Part shown: piece after piece, positions 62,857 to 64,000 of the stretch
Position numbering within the stretch: the stretch's first letter is position 1
Layout: every line of letters begins with the position of its first letter
Assembly: GCA_036927565.1 (NCBI GenBank)
Contig: JAYESD010000005.1
Span: 83,678,301-83,742,300, forward strand
Source: Tuctoria greenei
Taxonomy: Eukaryota > Streptophyta > Magnoliopsida > Poales > Poaceae
Length of the DNA: 64,000 nucleotides
Reading direction: 5' to 3'
Notes under the pieces: model-generated
Seen by the model: only the letters and a program-made list of their open reading frames with translations
What the model was told of the DNA's origin: nothing
Databases searched by the model: none
Position numbers and translations under genes: made by a program

Positions 62857-64000
62857 TGTGATGTCCGGTTCCGAAAACAAACCAAGTGAACACATATGTG
62901 TGCCCAGGACGTTCAACACACATACACGAGTGCAATCACAAAAGGATATACAAAAAATTACCACAGAGCAAGATTAATTAAGCACTTTTATTACACAATT
63001 CACATTATCCTCGTATACAAGCTCTAATGAATATTAATGACAAGTTCAACTAATGCAGCGGAAATAAACTAATAAGCAAACTAAGCAAAAGGGATAGCAC
63101 AACTCCAACACTCCACAGGCAAAGCTGACGGTAGACACGGTCTAGAACTCCGCATTATCGTCGTTATACTCCCAATCCTGACCTGCAACTATTGGTGGGG
63201 GTATTGTAAGGGTGAGTACATGTCGTACTCAGCAAGTGTGGAAAGTATGACATGTAGCTGATACAAATGACGAATATAATAATGGCTAGGTGCATAATTG
63301 TACATTAAAACATTTGAAAGACAACATATTATATGTATGCGAAATAAAACCATCATAAACCATAAGTAATATCATAGTACCAGTCCATATCTCATTACCA
63401 ATAACCATATTCAATACCAGAATTAATCCATAACCAGCCATAACCATATCACCAATCGTAACCATAACCAAACCATAACCATAACCATCCCAAATTCCAA
63501 GTTTACTTCTAATCATGTGAGGGTCCAGGTTGCTCATAACCGGGAGCACGACTATCATGATAGTTTTAAGACACACTCTGCAGAGGTTGTACCACATTAC
63601 CCACGTGTTTGTGATTTCATCACCTTTCGATGACTATAGAATCTCAATCACGCCGTCTCACTCTTCCTTAGGTGTGTGGCCAAGAGATCACAAAATAGCC
63701 TTTACAAAGGGATTACTAGCCTATTTAGACCTCATTGAGGTTTCACTGGTGGCTATGCCTCCAAATGAGCAAAGTGCAAAGTGCAAACACAATCAAAAAG
63801 TGCACAAATATTACTCAATATGACATGACATGCATGATTAATGCAAATGCAAAGTAAAACTAGTTAATGAGTTGTTAACAATGTTTATTAACTAGTTCTA
63901 ATAACATTTAACAAGTTTATACAGGTTTGGATTTGATTTGATCTAATTTAAAATTAATTCAACATGAATTAACCAGGAAAATCGTACTAGTCCGCTAGGG
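62857..64000 (-). repeat. 5' LTR of Tekay-like element, partial
   Basis: Matches 55,147 onward with few changes but lacks the segment equivalent to 56,085-56,765. Runs off the right end of the window. Confidence 0.92.

Larger units (their letters stand above)
55147..64000 (-). mobile_element. Tekay/Del-like Gypsy chromovirus, 5' LTR cut by window edge
   Basis: 3' LTR 55,147-58,029 (2,883 bp), 5' LTR from 62,857 to beyond 64,000. The polypurine tract beside the 3' LTR (58,030-58,043) reads AGTGGGGTGGGTT on the minus strand, typical of Tekay elements. The primer site beside the 5' LTR (62,840-62,855) reads TTGGTATCAGAGCC. Minus-strand order gag, protease, RT, RNase H, integrase, chromodomain. 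Long LTRs and the chromodomain support the lineage. The RT and protease active sites are altered. Confidence 0.92.

Overview
This window looks like plant nuclear DNA, most likely from a large-genome grass. It is a dense nest of LTR retrotransposons of several lineages (Reina-like and Tekay-like Gypsy chromoviruses, short-LTR Copia, a Sirevirus-like Copia) mixed with hAT, Mutator-like and Tourist-like elements, a TRIM and a SINE. Several Copia and DNA-element cores are very GC-rich, as in grasses. The species cannot be named from the sequence. The only cellular gene seen is part of a plant NIPP1-type FHA-domain gene on the minus strand (about 17.5-18.65 kb). All transposon genes carry stops or frameshifts.

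Layout. 1-12,294: a Reina-like Gypsy gag (minus) is split by a second Reina-like Gypsy (808-11,959, TSD ACCGA), whose 3' LTR is split by a Copia element with 118-bp LTRs (1,175-7,173, TSD ACTCC). 12,295-15,605: remains of the outermost LTR, a hAT-like element (12,492-14,199) carrying a solo LTR (13,116-14,163, TSD GGCGC), and another minus-strand 5' LTR with its primer site. 15,787-17,210: a TRIM-like pair of short terminal repeats. 17,505-18,650: the NIPP1-like exons. 18.6-23.9 kb: a tandem triplication of the region upstream of that gene, invaded by a MITE (19,916-20,220), an LTR of the same family as the solo LTRs (20,997 on) and a hAT element (22,473-23,405).

24,062-36,819 is a minus-strand Copia element. 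It was entered by a Mutator-like MITE (33,164-33,398), a hAT element (33,427-34,335) and a plus-strand non-autonomous Copia-type element (25,349-32,078, TSD GTTTT). The two 456-bp LTRs of that last element are identical by eye, so it moved recently, yet it carries only a broken gag and no pol. Its inside from about 27.1 to 31.5 kb is a near-continuous chain of imperfect hairpins, including a family of eight stem-loops with a conserved loop and changing, mostly compensated stems. I consider this the most interesting content of the window: a mobile RNA apparently kept for its fold rather than its proteins.

36.8-38.0 kb holds unassigned GC-rich sequence, a 368-bp TRIM and a SINE inserted in it. 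38,049-42,478 is a truncated minus-strand Copia split by a 1,038-bp solo LTR (TSD TACAT). 43,682-53,745 is a complete but frame-broken Sirevirus-like Copia on the plus strand (TSD ATGGG), inserted in unresolved non-coding LTR-like DNA. 55,147 to the window end is a Tekay/Del-like chromovirus on the minus strand, whose 5' LTR runs off the window.
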